Numbered from the stretch's first letter, positions 33,638-42,247 are shown. The stretch: DNA of 64,000 nucleotides from Anaerolineales bacterium (GCA_015075405.1 JABTUK010000004.1:744001-808000); one strand, 5' to 3'. A program made the numbers and translations. The notes: generated by a model from the sequence alone, not told the origin.

Positions 33638-34867
33638 ATGACCCAGCAACAAGAACTTATCCCTCATCTATTCAGAACTGAATACCGGAAAATTGTGTCG
33701 GTCCTGTGCCGACATTTTGGCTTTGACCAAATCGAAACGGCGGAAGATATTGCTGGCGACACCTTTCTGACGGCCTCGGAAACATGGGGACTGCAAGGGA
33801 TCCCCCCGAATCCGACGGCGTGGCTTTACCATGTAGCCAAAAATAAGGCCAGGAATTATTTGCAGCGCGGTTCGATTTTGGAAAACAAAGTCATGCCTAC
33901 CTTAACCCACTCCACTTCCGAATTTCAAGAAGAAGAAATTGATCTGTCCCCCCAAAACATCAACGACAGCCAATTGCAGATGATGTTTGCCGTTTGCCAT
34001 CCGGCTATTTCGGCGGAGGCCCAAATCGGCTTGTCGCTGCGGATTCTATGCGGCTTCGGCATCGAGGAAATTGCTGCTGCTTTTTTAACCAACAAAGAGA
34101 CCATCAATAAGCGCTTGTACCGGGCCAAAGAAAAACTCCGGCAGGAACAAATTAAAATTGAGCTGCCCGACGCTTCTGAAATCGAGAACCGCCTGGAAAC
34201 CGTCTTAACCACCCTTTATTTGCTGTTCAACGAAGGCTATTATTCGGCCAGTCAAAACAAAATACTGCGCAAAGAGTTGTGCTTTGAAGCGATGCGGCTG
34301 TGTTATATGCTGGTTGAAAATAAAGAGACTAATAAGCCACAGGTGAATGCGCTGCTGTCGCTGATGTGTTTTCAGGCTTCCCGATTTGAGGCGCGGCAGA
34401 CTGAAAGCGGCGAACCTATCTTGTACGCCGACCAGGATACTAGCCTGTGGGATAGCGATTTGATCCGCCGGGGCGAATATTTTCTTGATTGCTCGGCCAG
34501 CGGCAACAAACTGTCAAAGTATCATCTGGAAGCAGCGATTGCCTATTGGCACACCCACCAAAAAGACACCCCGGAAAAGTGGGAAAATATTTTGCAGCTC
34601 TACAACCAACTGCTACAGCTAGAATATTCACCCATCGCCGCCCTGAACCGAACCTATGCCCTGGCCAAAGCAAACGGTAAAGAAGAAGCCATCATCGAAG
34701 CCGAAAAATTAAAATTAAGCGACAACCACTTTTACTTTACCCTGCTCGGCGAGCTTTACACCGGCATTGACAACGACAAAGCCAGACAAAATTTTCAAAA
34801 AGCTTTTTCCCTCGCCAAGACCCAGACCGACAAACAGACCATCCAAAAGAAAATTGCCAGGCTTTGA
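33638..34867 (+). CDS. ECF42-type RNA polymerase sigma factor with C-terminal TPR-like extension
   Basis: 409 residues. Sigma region 2 is near 15-85 (F-R-T-E-Y-R-K-I-V-S-V-L-C-R-H-F-G-F, A-E-D-I-A-G-D-T-F, N-P-T-A-W-L-Y-H-V-A as the -10-binding part) and region 4 near 125-180 (L-R-I-L-C-G-F-G-I-E-E-I-A-A-A-F). The remaining about 220 residues are helical repeats with L-F-N-E-G-Y-Y, N-A-L-L-S-L-M-C-F-Q-A-S-R and A-L-N-R-T-Y-A-L-A. ECF42 factors carry this extension in place of an anti-sigma partner and neighbour DGPF genes, which flank it on both sides here. Confidence 0.9.
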   Translation: MTQQQELIPHLFRTEYRKIVSVLCRHFGFDQIETAEDIAGDTFLTASETWGLQGIPPNPTAWLYHVAKNKARNYLQRGSILENKVMPTLTHSTSEFQEEEIDLSPQNINDSQLQMMFAVCHPAISAEAQIGLSLRILCGFGIEEIAAAFLTNKETINKRLYRAKEKLRQEQIKIELPDASEIENRLETVLTTLYLLFNEGYYSASQNKILRKELCFEAMRLCYMLVENKETNKPQVNALLSLMCFQASRFEARQTESGEPILYADQDTSLWDSDLIRRGEYFLDCSASGNKLSKYHLEAAIAYWHTHQKDTPEKWENILQLYNQLLQLEYSPIAALNRTYALAKANGKEEAIIEAEKLKLSDNHFYFTLLGELYTGIDNDKARQNFQKAFSLAKTQTDKQTIQKKIARL

Positions 34868-34995
34868 CCTCATTCTACTTTCATTCTTTTTCCGTGGACG
34901 GCAAAAGCGAGATAAAGCGTAAATTTTTCTGAACATGTCCAATTTTTGTTGGTTCATTTGTTATATTAGTGTAAATCAACTATTCAAAAACACTT

Positions 34996-35100
34996 AGTAA
35001 ATATCTAAAATTTACTTCCCGTTTTGAGTTCCTACGAGTTCCCTTAGCTCCCTGGGAACTCGTAGGAACTGGGGGGAACTTATTTTTGGACAATCACTTA
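34996..35100. repeat. MITE-like palindromic element P2, copy 2
   Basis: Same orientation and length as 11522-11626, with scattered substitutions (AAATATC for AAACGTC, CCCTTAGCTCCC). CACTTA stands at both edges, a possible target duplication. It lies 17 bp before the DGPF gene. The remaining gap sequence (34868-34990) shows nothing clear. Confidence 0.85.
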
Positions 35101-35117
35101 GACCGAAGGAGACCAAA

Positions 35118-35462
35118 ATGAAAGAATTCTTATTACTTTTCAGAAACGATTACGAGGCTATGCCTCAGAGGGATAATCCAGAAGAATGGCAGGCCGCGGC
35201 GAAAAAATGGCAGGACTGGATTGGGGGCATAGCAGCGCAAAACAGATGGGTGGCTACCGGGCAGCGATTAAGCCCTGGTGGTAAAGTTGTGAGGACAAAC
35301 GGGGTTATCACCGACGGGCCGTACACCGAAATCAAAGAAACGCTCATCAGCTATTGCGCAATTAAGGCAGAGACGATTGAAGAGGCAGCCGAATTGGCGA
35401 TAGGTTGTCCCATACTAACCGTGGGTGGAACCGTGGAAGTTAGAGAGATCAGTGTTTGGTAA
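35118..35462 (+). CDS. DGPF/YCII-related domain protein
   Basis: 114 residues, full length: K-E-F-L-L-L-F-R-N-D near the start, W-Q-D-W-I-G-G-I, T-D-G-P-Y-T-E-I-K-E (the DGPF-type motif) near 75, and C-P-I-L-T-V-G-G-T-V-E-V-R-E at the end. GAAGGAG precedes the ATG. The biochemical function of the family is unknown; it is a typical target or partner of ECF42. It may supply the function of the truncated copy at 33311. Confidence 0.85.
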   Translation: MKEFLLLFRNDYEAMPQRDNPEEWQAAAKKWQDWIGGIAAQNRWVATGQRLSPGGKVVRTNGVITDGPYTEIKETLISYCAIKAETIEEAAELAIGCPILTVGGTVEVREISVW

Positions 35463-35485
35463 GTAGAACAAAAGGAGAAAATAAT

Positions 35486-35953
35486 ATGGAAAAAGTAAAA
35501 AAAGTTGCGCAGAGCACTGCGAGCGGCAAGAGGGCCAAGGGATTCACGGACGAGGAACGAGCTGCGATGAAGGAGCGCGCCCAAGAGCTGAAGGCGGAAG
35601 CGCGCGCGAACAAGGACAAGGCAGCCGGGGAAAGCGCCGTGCTGGCGAAGATCGCCGAGATGCCGGAACCGGAGCGCACCATGGCCCAGCGGCTCCATGA
35701 GATCATCAAAGACAGCGCGCCAACCCTCTCACCGAAAACCTGGTACGGGATGCCTGCGTATGCCAGGGACGGCAAGGTTGTCTGCTTCTTCCAAAGCGCG
35801 GAGAAGTTCAACTCGAGGTACGCGACATTCGGCTTCAGCGACGAGGCGAACCTCGACGAAGGCGCCATGTGGCCGACCTCCTTCGCGCTGAAGGAGTTGT
35901 CCGCCGTCGAAGAGGCAAGGATCGTCGCGCTTGTGAAAAAAGCGGTGAGCTGA
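35486..35953 (+). CDS. DUF1801/YdhG-like protein
   Basis: 155 residues from ATG 35486 (AAGGAG 9 nt before). The first 50 residues are charged and helical (Lys/Glu/Ala-rich). The rest matches DUF1801: T-W-Y-G-M-P-A-Y-A-R-D-G-K-V-V-C-F-F, Y-A-T-F-G-F, G-A-M-W-P-T-S-F-A-L-K. The fold is related to frataxin-like iron chaperones, but function is unproven. Base use is unlike its neighbours (many GCG, GAG, AAG codons), so it may have come by transfer. Confidence 0.8.
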   Translation: MEKVKKVAQSTASGKRAKGFTDEERAAMKERAQELKAEARANKDKAAGESAVLAKIAEMPEPERTMAQRLHEIIKDSAPTLSPKTWYGMPAYARDGKVVCFFQSAEKFNSRYATFGFSDEANLDEGAMWPTSFALKELSAVEEARIVALVKKAVS

Positions 35954-36057
35954 GAACTGAACTCGCCAGTGGGGGCCGCCGTAGGGCGAGATCGTTGGTC
36001 GGGATGAGTCATTCCAGTCTCCGGGGTGGGATGCTGCTTTTTCCAGGGAGAGGACAA

Positions 36058-36498
36058 ATGAGTTGGAGTATGCTTGAAGAGAAAAACCCTGAACTGGCAG
36101 CCTTTGGGGCCGCCCGGCTGCATGGTCAGGTGGCCTATCTGGCTACCGTGCGTAAGGATGGCTCACCTCGGGTCCATCCCCTGACCCCGATTATTGGGCA
36201 AGGTCATCTGTTTGTGTTTATGGAGCCAACCTCGCCGAAAGGCCATGACCTGCGTCGAGATGGACGCTACGCCCTGCACTGTGCTGTGAGTGATACCAGC
36301 GGGGCCAGCGGTGAGTTTAGTGTCACAGGGCAAGCTCAATTGATTGAAAACCCCGAACTACGCGCTCTGGCCGTGCAATTGGCGCCTTACTCCCCAGCTG
36401 AGCGATATATTTTGTTTGAGTTCAGCCTTGAAAGCGCCGCCTCGACGGTGTATGAAGGGGAACGCACCATCCGCCAACGCTGGCGGCGGGATGATTAA
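36058..36498 (+). CDS. Pyridoxamine 5'-phosphate oxidase-like split-barrel protein
   Basis: 146 residues from ATG 36058, behind GGGAGAGG. Split-barrel pattern: V-A-Y-L-A-T-V-R-K-D-G-S-P-R-V-H-P near residues 24-40, then L-F-V-F-M-E, K-G-H-D-L-R-R-D-G-R-Y-A-L-H and F-S-V-T-G-Q-A. It probably binds FMN or F420; the enzyme activity cannot be assigned. The frame extends upstream through 35869 but that part overlaps the DUF1801 gene and is not coding. Confidence 0.8.
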   Translation: MSWSMLEEKNPELAAFGAARLHGQVAYLATVRKDGSPRVHPLTPIIGQGHLFVFMEPTSPKGHDLRRDGRYALHCAVSDTSGASGEFSVTGQAQLIENPELRALAVQLAPYSPAERYILFEFSLESAASTVYEGERTIRQRWRRDD

Positions 36499-36851
36499 TT
36501 GGTCTGAGTGTATTCAACCTCAAAGACTCGATCTAGCTGAGTTCTGTGTAGCATCTCTCGCAAGTGACAATCGGGGTTACGCAGCCTGATTTCAAAATCT
36601 CGCCCAATGAAATTTTTATAGATCAGGCAAAGAAAATCCACTCCATACGAGTCGAGGTCTTGAATGGAGGTCAAGTCAATAATCAACTTGTGACCATCAA
36701 TTTTGGTCAATATTTGTAGAATCAGTGGGTGTTCATCCCCCCCTACAAAGCTGACATCTTCTAGCGCAGGAGCAGCCAACTCTAACAACCAAACACTGTC
36801 CAGTTCTCGTGTTAGCCGTGTCATTAGCCGATTTGTAGAGGCGAGACTCAT
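36495..36851 (-). CDS. STAS-domain protein
   Basis: 118 residues. K-L-I-I-D-L-T-S-I-Q-D-L-D-S-Y-G-V near 53-69 is the STAS phosphoserine-loop region, with Ser68 as the candidate phosphorylation site, followed by V-D-F-L-C-L-I-Y helix and the E-I-R-L-R-N-P strand. Such proteins work in partner-switching with anti-sigma factors or as signalling modules. No anti-sigma kinase is adjacent. It converges with the PPOX-like gene (4-bp overlap). Confidence 0.75.
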   Translation of the reverse strand: MSLASTNRLMTRLTRELDSVWLLELAAPALEDVSFVGGDEHPLILQILTKIDGHKLIIDLTSIQDLDSYGVDFLCLIYKNFIGRDFEIRLRNPDCHLREMLHRTQLDRVFEVEYTQTN

Positions 36852-37028
36852 TGCTATTTTAGCCTGTGGGGTGCTAAGGTACTTTAGTGCCCCTACAGTA
36901 TATCAAACAAAGCTCCTTCTCTACAGATACAAAAGCCATACAAAACTCGTACAGATTGAGAAATTTTACACTAACTCATAACTTCGATACACCTTTCACT
37001 ATCAAGGCTACTCAGGGTGTGATAATAA

Positions 37029-37082
37029 ACCAAAAATCACCCTTCGATACGAGCTAACGCTTTACTCAGGATGATTTTTGGT
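37029..37082. repeat. P4 repeat with perfect 11-bp terminal inverted repeats
   Basis: ACCAAAAATCA (37029-37039) and TGATTTTTGGT (37072-37082) flank CCCTTCGATACGAGCTAACG...CTCAGG. A degenerate relative (CTTCGATACACCTTTC...CTACTCAGGGTG) lies directly before it at about 36979-37020. Confidence 0.75.
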
Positions 37083-37102
37083 AAAAAGTCGATCTCAGGC
37101 TA

Positions 37103-37324
37103 TTACTCTAGGTTGTGGTTGGATTGGACGGGATAACCGGCTTGCGCCAGGCGGCGCTTGGCAAAAGCCAACCGTTCGGGATCGTTCCCCTCAACCGTTA
37201 GTATGTGCCTTGCGGGGTCGCCGCGCAACAGGCGCACGCCCTTAATGTCTCGCAGCGCCTCGGTGATGCGGCTCAGGCAGTGGTGGCAGTGATAGTCGGG
37301 CACGACCCAGTTGACAGTTCGCAT
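37103..37324 (-). CDS. Heavy-metal-associated (HMA) domain protein
   Basis: 73 residues, one ferredoxin-like metal-binding domain: the metal loop is Y-H-C-H-H-C near residues 11-16 (C-x-x-C with two histidines), followed by L-S-R-I-T-E-A-L and G-V-R-L-L-R-G-D. It probably carries Cu(I) or a similar soft metal, although the His-His core is unusual. A CDF metal exporter follows on the same strand. Confidence 0.8.
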   Translation of the reverse strand: MRTVNWVVPDYHCHHCLSRITEALRDIKGVRLLRGDPARHILTVEGNDPERLAFAKRRLAQAGYPVQSNHNLE

Positions 37325-37390
37325 ACTTTATCCTCAATCCTATTTTTAGGAAGCTCCAAGGCTTAAATCATCCAAACAGATTTGACCGGC

Positions 37391-37460
37391 GTGATGCGTG
37401 AAACGTGATACGTGAGGATTTTTCGCCTAGAATCATCACGCATCACGTTTCACGTTTCAC
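37391..37460. repeat. GTGATGCGTGAAAC palindromic element
   Basis: GTGAAACGTGATACGTGAGGAT pairs with ATCATCACGCATCACGTTTCAC (20 of 22), and both arms are made of tandem GTGAAAC/GTGATGC words, as in the hairpin at 23964-24011. Confidence 0.75.
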
Positions 37461-37492
37461 AGATTTTGGCTAATTATTTTCTTAGAGTTGCC

Positions 37493-38437
37493 TTATCCCG
37501 CTTTAAACGGCAGACAAGGCTCGCTGGTGCAATGATTGATCTCGATGGTGAGATGGGTAAGGTCTTCAAACCCTTGTAAGAGTTTTTTGTAATGTTCAGT
37601 GGGCCGGGGGTAGTGGGTGACAATTGAAATGATGGCAGCGACATGGTCGGGAGCAAGCTGCCAGACGTGTAAATCGGCTACCCGGTTATCCGCATCGGCC
37701 TCGATGGAGGCGCGAATGGCCGAAATCGTTTCCTCGCTGACATCGCTATCGAGTAGAATTTTGCTGGTGTCGCGCAGCAGATCGTAAGACCAGCGGCTAA
37801 TCACAATCGCCCCTACAATGCCCATCACCGAGTCCAACCAAATCCAGCCCAACGACTGGCCGACCAGCAGGGCAAATATCGCCAGGAGCGAAGTCATTGC
37901 ATCGGCCAGCACATGCAAATAGGCCGCTCGCAAGTTATGATCGTGGTGATGGTCGTGATGATGATGGTCGTGATGATGATGGTCATGGTCGCGCAAAAGA
38001 TAGGCGCTGCCCAAATTGACCATCAACCCAATCACGGCAACCCCCATCGCCTCGGTAAACTGGATGGTGCGAGCAACAAACATACTTTGAATGGCTTCCA
38101 TTCCCATCAGGACGGCGACGACGACCAAAGCTACGGCGCTGGCAAAGCCTCCCAACGCGCCCACTTTGCCGGTGCCAAAGCTATAGCGGGGATTATCGGC
38201 GTGGCGGCGGGCGTAACGGTAAGCCAGCAGGGTGATACCCAGGGCGGCAACGTGCGTCCCCATATGCCAACCGTCGGCCAGGAGGGCCATGGAGCCAAAA
38301 GTTAGCCCCGCCGCTATTTCGACCACCATCATCAGCGCCGTCAAAATGACAACCAGGCGGGTATTCTTTTCGCCGTGCCCCTGGTCAACGCTAAAGTGGT
38401 GGGTGTGCTGCCAGTGGTCCAGAGTGTGAATATGCAT
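37493..38437 (-). CDS. dmeF: Cation diffusion facilitator, DmeF-like
   Basis: 314 residues. N-terminal His-rich start (H-I-H-T-L-D-H-W-Q-H-T-H-H), six membrane segments, transport-site signatures A-D-G-W-H-M-G-T-H near 55-63 and H-V-L-A-D-A-M-T-S near 175, and a metal loop D-H-D-H-H-H-H-D-H-H-H-H. The C-terminal domain (about 230-314) is the cytoplasmic metal-sensing fold. H-x3-H in A-D-G-W-H-M-G-T-H, instead of H-x3-D, is the DmeF type. It exports Co, Ni or Zn ions in exchange for protons. Confidence 0.88.
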   Translation of the reverse strand: MHIHTLDHWQHTHHFSVDQGHGEKNTRLVVILTALMMVVEIAAGLTFGSMALLADGWHMGTHVAALGITLLAYRYARRHADNPRYSFGTGKVGALGGFASAVALVVVAVLMGMEAIQSMFVARTIQFTEAMGVAVIGLMVNLGSAYLLRDHDHHHHDHHHHDHHHDHNLRAAYLHVLADAMTSLLAIFALLVGQSLGWIWLDSVMGIVGAIVISRWSYDLLRDTSKILLDSDVSEETISAIRASIEADADNRVADLHVWQLAPDHVAAIISIVTHYPRPTEHYKKLLQGFEDLTHLTIEINHCTSEPCLPFKAG

Positions 38438-38622
38438 AACAATCCTCGATATTTAACAGTTTCTGGTCCGGTGCCGGGGCGGGTAGCTTGGCCCCGAACC
38501 GTGATGAGGCCAATCAGCGTCCGCCGAGCGTTGAAACGCCCGGCTAATTTACCGGCTAATTTAGATGAAAGCCGGCTGAAGCAGGCTAAACGTGCCCCTT
38601 TGAGCCGGTTTTGAACCGGTTT

Positions 38623-38925
38623 TCACCTACTGTAGCCGGGGGCTTCCAGCTCTCGGCGGACGCCACGATTTAATGCGGTGCTGCCCTGGGGGGGCAAAAA
38701 ATAACTTTTTTGCACGCCGTTGGTCATGATGATACAGCTGCCTTTGGCCGGGCAAGCGACGCAGCCGGAGGCGGTCGGGTTAATTTCTAAAAGGCGCTGG
38801 CTTCGCACCAGGGTTTGCAGCATGCCGTCCAGGGCGCTGGCTTCAACTTCCAGCTTGCGGCTTAACTCGTCTACACAGAGAGGACCGGCAGCCTGTTGGA
38901 ACTCGGCCAATATTTGTCGCAGCAT
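38623..38925 (-). CDS. feoC: FeoC-like winged-helix protein
   Basis: 100 residues from the ATG (38925) that overlaps the feoB stop (TGATG). Residues 1-60 form a winged helix (L-R-Q-I-L-A-E-F, L-C-V-D-E-L-S-R-K-L, A-L-D-G-M-L-Q-T-L). Residues 60-75 carry three cysteines, S-G-C-V-A-C-P-A-K-G-S-C, as in Fe-S-binding FeoC. It is expected to regulate or stabilise the FeoB transporter. A longer open frame exists upstream but is inside feoB. Confidence 0.75.
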   Translation of the reverse strand: MLRQILAEFQQAAGPLCVDELSRKLEVEASALDGMLQTLVRSQRLLEINPTASGCVACPAKGSCIIMTNGVQKSYFLPPQGSTALNRGVRRELEAPGYSR

Positions 38926-40625
38926 CAGCCCCACCCCAGAAAGCGGCCGCTCTGATAAAGCAGCACTGCCAGCAGCCAGGCCAACCCAAACTGGTATAAG
39001 CCTGAAACCCACATCCATTTCCAGCCAAATTCAGCCTTGATGGCCCCCAAGGTAGCCACACACGGGGTATAGACCAGCACAAAGACTAAGAAAGCCAGGG
39101 CCGCCAGGGGGGTGAAACTGGTTGTCAGCGCCACTCCTAACGCCGTATCGGCTTCTTGAGGTTCGGCTTCGACCAGGTTGACGCCGGGAATGAGGCTGAG
39201 CAAGGTTTTGCCGGCGTCAACAGTGGCTGCGCCAAAACCAACGATAATCTCGCCAATATCTTCGCCAAAAGTAGCCGCTGAGGTCTTTTCTTCTGCTTCC
39301 GCCTCGCCCACATAAATCTGGGCCATGGTGCTAACCACCACTTCTTTGGCGATGAAGCCGGTCATGAGCGAGCCGGCCGCTTCCCACTTGTCAAAGCCGG
39401 CCGGGGCAAAAATGGGCGAGGCGGCAGCGCTGACATGGCCAAACAGGCTGTCGCGGGGGTTGTCAACACCCCAGGGCAGGTTCATCAAAAACCAGAGCAC
39501 AATAGACACACTCAGGATTACCGTGCCGGCTTTGTAGACAAACTCTTTGCTCTTTTCCCAGGTATGGATAAATAACCCTTTGAGCGTGGGCATACGATAG
39601 GGGGGCAGTTCGAGGGCAAACATATTATCCGGGCTGTTTTTGAGAATCGTCCGGCTGAAGGCCCAGCCAACGACCGCCGCCAGCACAATCCCAGCCACAT
39701 AAAGGCCGGTAATCAGCAGGCCGCCCTGCTGTGGAAAGAAGGCCATCCCAAAGACCACATACACCGGCAGACGGGCCGAGCAGGACATCAACGGGACCAG
39801 CAAGCCGGTGGCAATCCGGTCGCGCTCGTTTTCCAAGGTACGGGTGGCATAGATGGCCGGCACGGCGCAGCCAAACCCCAAGATCAAGGGGATAAAGCTT
39901 TTACCATGCAGCCCGGTGAAGCTCATCAGTTTGTCCATCACAAAGGCGACCCGCGCCAGATAGCCGGAGTCTTCGAGCAGAGTCAGAAAGAAGTAAAGCA
40001 CAAACAGGCCGGGCAAAAAGACCAGTACGCCGCCCACCCCGGCCACTACTCCATCCAGCACCAATGACTGCAGCCAGTCCGGGGCCATAAACAGAGTCAA
40101 CAGCCCTTCAATCCAGCGGCTTACCGGCCCGGCGATAACCCCGTCCACCCAATCCAGGTAAGGGGCCGACACATCCACGACCAGCTTGAACATGACATAC
40201 ATGACCAGCAGGAACAGGGGCAGCCCCAGGACCCGGTTGGTCACAACCCGGTCAATGCGGTCGGTCAAGGTGTAGCGGTTGGCCTGTGATTTGTCCACCA
40301 CTTGACGGGTCAGCCCGTGAATAAAACCGTAGCGAGCATCGGCCAGGGCAATATCCACACTGTCGCCGTAGATATTCTCGATACGAGCGCTGCTCTGGCG
40401 GGCCTGGGTGATAAGCTGCGCGCCGCCTGGCGTGCGCTCGACCTGGGTTACTAAATCAGCCTCGCCTTCCAGCAGCTTCAAGGCCAGCCAGCGCGCATTG
40501 AAGGTGCGGGTCAGGTTGGCCTGCTGTTGGACCAACAGGGTTAAATGTTCAATTTCAGCTTCGAGTTCTTTACCATAGTTGATTTTGAAATCAACCGGCT
40601 TTAAGACCAGAGGGTTAACGGACAT
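38925..40625 (-). CDS. feoB: FeoB ferrous iron transporter, membrane domain only
   Basis: 566 residues. The first about 110 are the helical linker seen after the G domain in normal FeoB (Y-G-F-I-H-G-L-T near 100), followed by gate regions and about 10 membrane segments: G-F-G-C-A-V-P-A near 250, S-C-S-A-R-L-P-V-Y near 280, and T-P-C-V-A-T near 530. The G domain is absent and encoded separately 14 bp upstream. The two products would have to assemble. Confidence 0.9.
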   Translation of the reverse strand: MSVNPLVLKPVDFKINYGKELEAEIEHLTLLVQQQANLTRTFNARWLALKLLEGEADLVTQVERTPGGAQLITQARQSSARIENIYGDSVDIALADARYGFIHGLTRQVVDKSQANRYTLTDRIDRVVTNRVLGLPLFLLVMYVMFKLVVDVSAPYLDWVDGVIAGPVSRWIEGLLTLFMAPDWLQSLVLDGVVAGVGGVLVFLPGLFVLYFFLTLLEDSGYLARVAFVMDKLMSFTGLHGKSFIPLILGFGCAVPAIYATRTLENERDRIATGLLVPLMSCSARLPVYVVFGMAFFPQQGGLLITGLYVAGIVLAAVVGWAFSRTILKNSPDNMFALELPPYRMPTLKGLFIHTWEKSKEFVYKAGTVILSVSIVLWFLMNLPWGVDNPRDSLFGHVSAAASPIFAPAGFDKWEAAGSLMTGFIAKEVVVSTMAQIYVGEAEAEEKTSAATFGEDIGEIIVGFGAATVDAGKTLLSLIPGVNLVEAEPQEADTALGVALTTSFTPLAALAFLVFVLVYTPCVATLGAIKAEFGWKWMWVSGLYQFGLAWLLAVLLYQSGRFLGWG

Positions 40626-40639
40626 GATTTCTCTCCTGT

Positions 40640-41167
40640 TCAGGCGGCCAGTTTTAGTTTTGGCCGGTGGGGTTTGACCAGACCAACCATCGTTTCCAAC
40701 AGCTTATCAATCCCCTGGCCCCTATTGCCTACAGTTTCCACCACCGGGATGTGGCCCAATAAGGCCGACAACTGCTCCTGGTCAATCCGAATGCCGCGGG
40801 TGCGGGCAATATCTACCACGTTCAGGGCGATCATGAGCGGTGTACCCAGCTCCAACAGTTGCGTGGTCAGGTAAAGGTTGCGTTCCAGGTTGCTGGCGTC
40901 AACCACGTTGATGACCACATCGGGCCGTTCGTACACAATGTAATCGCGGGTAATGACTTCTTCGGGCGAGTAGGCGCTGAGGCTGTATGTGCCGGGCAGG
41001 TCAACTACCTGGCAGGTCAACCCCTGGTAGCGAAAGACGCCCTCTTTTTTTTCCACCGTTTTGCCCGGCCAGTTGCCGACATGTTGGCGAGCGCCGGTTA
41101 GCGCATTAAAGAGGCTGGTTTTGCCGGCGTTGGGGTTGCCGGCCAGGGCTATCGTTAAGTCGGTCAT
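40640..41167 (-). CDS. feoB: FeoB G-protein domain as a separate gene
   Basis: 175 residues from ATG 41167. G1 is G-N-P-N-A-G-K-T-S near 9, G2 region near 35, G3 D-L-P-G-T-Y near 55, G4 N-V-V-D near 113 and G5-like V-E-T-V-G-N near 142. It is the GTPase that drives ferrous iron uptake. The C-terminus ends right after the G domain (P-H-R-P-K-L-K-L-A-A). The open frame extends upstream to 41524 over feoA in another frame but is not coding there. Confidence 0.9.
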   Translation of the reverse strand: MTDLTIALAGNPNAGKTSLFNALTGARQHVGNWPGKTVEKKEGVFRYQGLTCQVVDLPGTYSLSAYSPEEVITRDYIVYERPDVVINVVDASNLERNLYLTTQLLELGTPLMIALNVVDIARTRGIRIDQEQLSALLGHIPVVETVGNRGQGIDKLLETMVGLVKPHRPKLKLAA

Positions 41168-41184
41168 CGTTTGAAGCCTTTCGG

Positions 41185-41451
41185 TTAAGCGTGGGGGTGA
41201 ACCTCGATATTGGCGGCGTCGCACCGGCGCAGCGAGAGGTGATACCCTTTGATAGTAAATTCCACCGGGTCGCCCAACGGCGCGACCCGTTCGACCATAA
41301 TGGTCTCTCCGCGCACCAGCCCTAGCTCCAACAAACGGCGGCGCGCGGCCGTTCGACCGCCGACACGGACAATGATACCGGATTGGCCGGGGGTTAGGGT
41401 GTTCAGGGGCGTGGTTGGTTGATGATTGGTCTGAAATTGGGTTGGGTCCAT
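41185..41451 (-). CDS. feoA: FeoA-like SH3-type protein
   Basis: 88 residues from ATG 41451 (GGAG 9 nt before). L-N-T-L-T-P-G-Q-S-G-I-I-V-R-V near 18-32, R-R-R-L-L-E-L-G-L-V-R-G-E near 39-51, and E-F-T-I-K-G-Y-H-L-S-L-R-R near 65-77 are the FeoA pattern. It assists FeoB. It is the first gene of the operon feoA-feoB(G)-feoB(membrane)-feoC. Confidence 0.88.
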   Translation of the reverse strand: MDPTQFQTNHQPTTPLNTLTPGQSGIIVRVGGRTAARRRLLELGLVRGETIMVERVAPLGDPVEFTIKGYHLSLRRCDAANIEVHPHA

Positions 41452-41473
41452 GGTTAAATTCTCCATATCTGAT

Positions 41474-41600
41474 ATAGGTGTCCAGAAAAATTCCTTCCCA
41501 ACAATCCAGGTAGCCGGGTAGCAAAGTAGCAATTTGTTACCTGCTACCCTGCTACTTGCTACCTGTTTCAGTGACGAGAACTTTTCTGGAGAACTATAAT
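41474..41600. repeat. P3 (GTAGCA) palindromic element, complete copy
   Basis: Terminal inverted repeats TATAGGTGTCCAGAAAAATTCC and, on the other strand, TATAGTTCTCCAGAAAAGTTC. Inside, tandem GGTAGC/GTAGCAA words on the left pair with GCTACC/TTGCTAC words on the right. It fills the feoA-DtxR gap and ends at the DtxR gene stop codon. Confidence 0.85.
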
Positions 41601-42247
41601 TAATTCATCATGGTTACATCAATCGCCGCCGCTATCGGTTTTGATAAAGATAGGGCCTGACCGGCGATGTCGAGCAGCAAAGCGCCGTCAGCCGCTACAG
41701 CCAACGTGGTTATGGCAACGCCGGGGCACAAGCCATAACCACGCAGAAAGTTTTTGACCGGCTCATCCGCATTGAGGCGGCTGACCTGGCCCTTCTCGCC
41801 GGCAGCTAAGGCCGTCAACGGCCGCACCGAGCGCTCCGGGAGAGGCTGATCATCGTAGGGAATGAGTTGATTCTGAGGGGTGAGGGTTGGATGGCCCAGA
41901 AAGACAGCTAGCCGTTCGGCCAGGTCATCCGGGGTGACGTGTTCAAAGCGGCAGGCCATCTCATCGGCTTCAAGGGGGTCAATACCCAACTTTTCGGCAA
42001 AAAAAACTTCCCATAACCGCCGGTTGCGCAAAACCCGGCGAGCCAGGGTTTCAGCCTTAGCGGTCAGGCTGACTCCGCGATAGGGTTCATACTCAATCAG
42101 CCCCTTATCCACCAGCCGCCGGCACATCTCGTTGGCCGAGACCGGCGAAACAGCCAGCTCTTGAGCCAGCACTGGGATAGGGACAGGCTGTCCCTCCCTT
42201 CGCAGCAAGGCGATTCGGAGCAAGTACATCTCGATGCTTTCACTCAT
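41600..42247 (-). CDS. DtxR/MntR-type iron-dependent regulator with FeoA-like domain
   Basis: 215 residues from ATG 42247 (an ATG at 42277 lies inside a palindrome, so it is less likely). Residues 1-60 form the winged helix with V-S-P-V-S-A-N-E-M-C-R-R-L, residues 65-130 are the metal-binding/dimer part (F-E-H-V-T-P-D near 102; C-R-F-E-H), and residues 150-215 are a FeoA/SH3 domain. It is expected to repress feo genes when iron is plentiful; it lies directly beyond feoA. Confidence 0.85.
   Translation of the reverse strand: MSESIEMYLLRIALLRREGQPVPIPVLAQELAVSPVSANEMCRRLVDKGLIEYEPYRGVSLTAKAETLARRVLRNRRLWEVFFAEKLGIDPLEADEMACRFEHVTPDDLAERLAVFLGHPTLTPQNQLIPYDDQPLPERSVRPLTALAAGEKGQVSRLNADEPVKNFLRGYGLCPGVAITTLAVAADGALLLDIAGQALSLSKPIAAAIDVTMMN

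Noticed and set aside
35869..36057. Longer start for the PPOX-like gene
   Set aside because: Overlaps the DUF1801 gene; ATG 36058 has a strong ribosome site and matches the family start.
41168..41524. N-terminal extension of the FeoB G domain
   Set aside because: It overlaps feoA in another frame and has no FeoB similarity.
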